From contig JAFTZM010000008.1 in assembly GCA_017464525.1 (NCBI GenBank), positions 54,109 to 118,108 on the forward strand: a stretch of DNA of 64,000 bases, written 5' to 3'. The DNA is from Clostridia bacterium (GTDB taxonomy: Bacteria > Bacillota > Clostridia > Oscillospirales > QAKW01). The notes under the pieces were generated by a model. It ran no database searches and was not told the origin of the DNA. It was given only the letters and a program-made list of their open reading frames with translations. Both the position numbers and the translations under genes were made by a program. Below, one piece after another: positions 62,482 to 64,000 of this stretch; position 1 is the first letter of the stretch, and every line of letters starts with the position of its first letter.

Positions 62482-63663
62482 ATGGCTGATTATTTGGAGG
62501 ATCTGATCAATATTCCCGTGGGCCCCATGGGGCTGATCGCAATGCCCGGTTGTGAGGAGATCGGTAAAAAGATCGATAACTACCTGGTGAAATGGAGAAA
62601 AGAGCGGGAGCATGAGCATAAGGAGACCATTACCTTCCGTGGCTATGAGCGGGAGTCTTACCTCATCGATGTGGTCTGCCCCCGGTTCGGCAGCGGTGAG
62701 GCAAAGGGTTTGATCAAGCGCTCGGTCAGAGGTCTGGATCTTTATATCGTTACTGATGTATTCAACTACAGCATCGAGTATAATATGTACGGCCGCAAGG
62801 TCCCCATGAGCCCCGATGATCATTTCGCCGATCTGAAGCGGATCATCGCTGCAACCCAAGGCAAGGCCAAGCGGGTCAATGTGATCATGCCCATGCTTTA
62901 TGAAGGCCGCCAGCATCGCCGTTCCAGCCGTGAATCTCTGGATAGCGCCACCGCTCTGCAGGAACTGGTGTCCATGGGTGTGGCCAATATCATCACCTTT
63001 GATGCCCATGATCCCCGGGTGCAGATGGCCATCCCCGAGCATGGCTTCGATAATGTGATGCCCACCTACCAGATGATCAAGGCCCTGGTCAATAACGTCC
63101 CCGATATCCGCATCGATCCCGATCACCTGATGATCATCAGCCCCGATGAAGGCGCCATGGCCCGCGGTATTTATTTCTCCTCTGTATTGGGCGTGGATCT
63201 GGGTATGTTCTATAAGCGCCGGGACTACAGCCGCGTCGTCAACGGCCGCAATCCCATCGTTGCCCATGAGTATCTGGGCGATGACGTTTCCGGCAAGGAT
63301 ATCATCATCGTGGACGATATGATCTCCTCCGGCGATAGCGTTCTGGATCTGGGCAAGAAGCTCAAGGAGCTCAACGCCCGCAATATCTACGTTTGCACCA
63401 CCTTCGGCCTTTTCTGCAACGGCCTGGAGAATTTCGATGAAGCCTATAAAAACGGCTATATCACTAAGGTCCTCACCACCAACGGGATCTATATGTCCCC
63501 CGAACTGCTGGACCGCGAGTGGTTCTGCCCGGTGGATCTCTCCAAGTATATCGCCTATATCCTGGATACCCTCAACCATGATGCCTCCATCAGCGGCCTG
63601 CTGGAGCCCACCAACAAGATCAACGCTTTGCTGGTGAAGAAGGGTATGCGCCCTGCAAAGTAA
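62482..63663 (+). CDS. prs: Ribose-phosphate pyrophosphokinase, long form
   Basis: 393 residues after CGAGGAGG. It makes PRPP from ribose 5-phosphate and ATP for nucleotide, histidine and tryptophan synthesis. Key motifs: PMLYEGRQHRR and FDAHDPRVQ in the ATP/ribose sites, and the PRPP-binding loop IIIVDDMISSGDS. It is about 75 residues longer than the common bacterial Prs (about 315), with an N-terminal extension; this long type occurs in Clostridia. It stands alone between rhaD and an insertion sequence. Confidence 0.92.
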   Translation: MADYLEDLINIPVGPMGLIAMPGCEEIGKKIDNYLVKWRKEREHEHKETITFRGYERESYLIDVVCPRFGSGEAKGLIKRSVRGLDLYIVTDVFNYSIEYNMYGRKVPMSPDDHFADLKRIIAATQGKAKRVNVIMPMLYEGRQHRRSSRESLDSATALQELVSMGVANIITFDAHDPRVQMAIPEHGFDNVMPTYQMIKALVNNVPDIRIDPDHLMIISPDEGAMARGIYFSSVLGVDLGMFYKRRDYSRVVNGRNPIVAHEYLGDDVSGKDIIIVDDMISSGDSVLDLGKKLKELNARNIYVCTTFGLFCNGLENFDEAYKNGYITKVLTTNGIYMSPELLDREWFCPVDLSKYIAYILDTLNHDASISGLLEPTNKINALLVKKGMRPAK

Positions 63664-63865
63664 AAAGACTGCCAAAAGGGTTCCCTTAGATAGGGAAGAA
63701 TCGGTTTTGAAACCATCTTTTTCGCCCATATACAACGAAAAAATCCCGTAATGCGTCAGCATTGCACCATAATGATTCTTTTCAGGGCGAATATTCCCTA
63801 ACCGAGGGTACCCAAAGGCACCGACCGCAGAAAATTTCGAACAAAAAGGAGCTTCACTTTTGATA
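63664..63865. repeat. Non-coding block with imperfect inverted repeats
   Basis: No gene is supportable. GGGTTCCCTTAGATAGGG with GAATC (63678-63703) is imperfectly mirrored by GATTCTT and CCCTAACCGAGGGTACCC (63774-63813). The 20-base repeat shared with 45128-45147 follows. This may be a decayed repeat element next to the insertion sequence. Confidence 0.4.
63815..63834 (+). repeat. 20-base dispersed repeat, copy 2
   Basis: Identical to 45128-45147 (GGCACCGACCGCAG core). Lies 31 bases before the left end of the insertion sequence. Confidence 0.8.
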
Positions 63866-64000
63866 TGCACCCCAAAAGTTAGACACTTTTGGAGGTGCAT
63901 ATTTTTTATGGGTAAAACAGGAAGGAAAAACAAAGTTTATAGTGCAGAATTTAAAATAGGTGTTATAATGGATATGCGTGAACATCGTTTGGGTTTTAGA
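63866..64000 (+). mobile_element. Left end of an IS3-family insertion sequence (truncated by window)
   Basis: The sequence TGCACCCCAAAAGTTAGACA resembles terminal inverted repeats of IS3-family elements of the IS150 group. It folds with ACTTTTGGAGGTGCA into a hairpin whose right arm also contains the ribosome site of the first transposase gene. The right end is outside the window, so element length and target duplication cannot be seen. Confidence 0.75.
63908..64000 (+). CDS. IS3-family transposase first frame (3'-partial)
   Basis: 31 codons are present and the frame is open at the window edge. It begins MGKTGRKNKVYSAEF and continues KIGVIMDMREHRLGF, matching the start of the helix-turn-helix OrfA of IS150-type elements (basic head followed by YSxEFK). 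GGAGG lies about 12 bases upstream inside the terminal repeat hairpin. The catalytic OrfB would lie beyond the window. Confidence 0.75.
   Translation, partial: MGKTGRKNKVYSAEFKIGVIMDMREHRLGFR

Overview
The window looks like chromosome from a moderately GC-rich anaerobic Firmicute of the Clostridia, most likely a gut Oscillospiraceae/Ruminococcaceae-type bacterium. The signs are cohesin, dockerin and S-layer-homology (SLH) surface proteins, a zinc-type S14 (rpsZ), a KOW protein between map and infA, AddAB instead of RecBCD, corrinoid methyltransferases with a RACo-type activator, strong AGGAGG ribosome sites and U-tailed hairpin terminators. The taxonomy is inference; no rRNA gene is present.

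Layout. (1) 1-8165: four secreted proteins on the + strand, built from cohesin domains, CxxC repeats and either a dockerin or SLH repeats. They could form a small cell-surface assembly. (2) 8215-10338, - strand: a sugar-kinase-like phosphotransferase and a sugar-1-phosphate nucleotidyltransferase in one operon. (3) 10481-26133: the S10-spc-alpha ribosomal superoperon (rpsJ to rplQ, with secY, adk, map, infA and rpoA), with a roughly 300-nt structured leader and a possible RNA switch between rpsD and rpoA. (4) 26240-26402: a tiny transcription unit with a 31-codon reading frame. (5) 26409-45111: seventeen consecutive genes (21 domains) of one endonuclease/exonuclease/phosphatase (EEP) family, interrupted only by a HAD phosphatase gene. 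The first seven include six lipoproteins, later ones have no signal peptide, and four carry two EEP domains. (6) 45112-45414: a non-coding block between two identical terminators. (7) 45458-52332: addB-addA. (8) 52364-59983: a corrinoid methyltransferase operon with four URO-D-family proteins, an in-frame fusion of an AraC regulator to a corrinoid protein, a DUF2284 protein and a RACo-like activator. (9) 60000-62184: rhaA-rhaD for L-rhamnose. (10) 62291-63663: an operator-like repeat array and an atypical prs. (11) 63866-64000: the left end of an IS3-family element.

How the genes work together. Region 3 is ordinary housekeeping. Region 8 reads as one self-contained methyl-transfer unit: methyltransferases, corrinoid carrier, reductive activator and a regulator. 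Rhamnose genes follow it, so methylated or plant-derived substrates are possible, but the substrate cannot be read from the sequence. Region 5 is the most unusual part: one enzyme family expanded into extracellular, lipid-anchored copies and cytosolic copies in the same array, with some copies keeping all catalytic residues and others clearly decaying. Its substrate is unknown.
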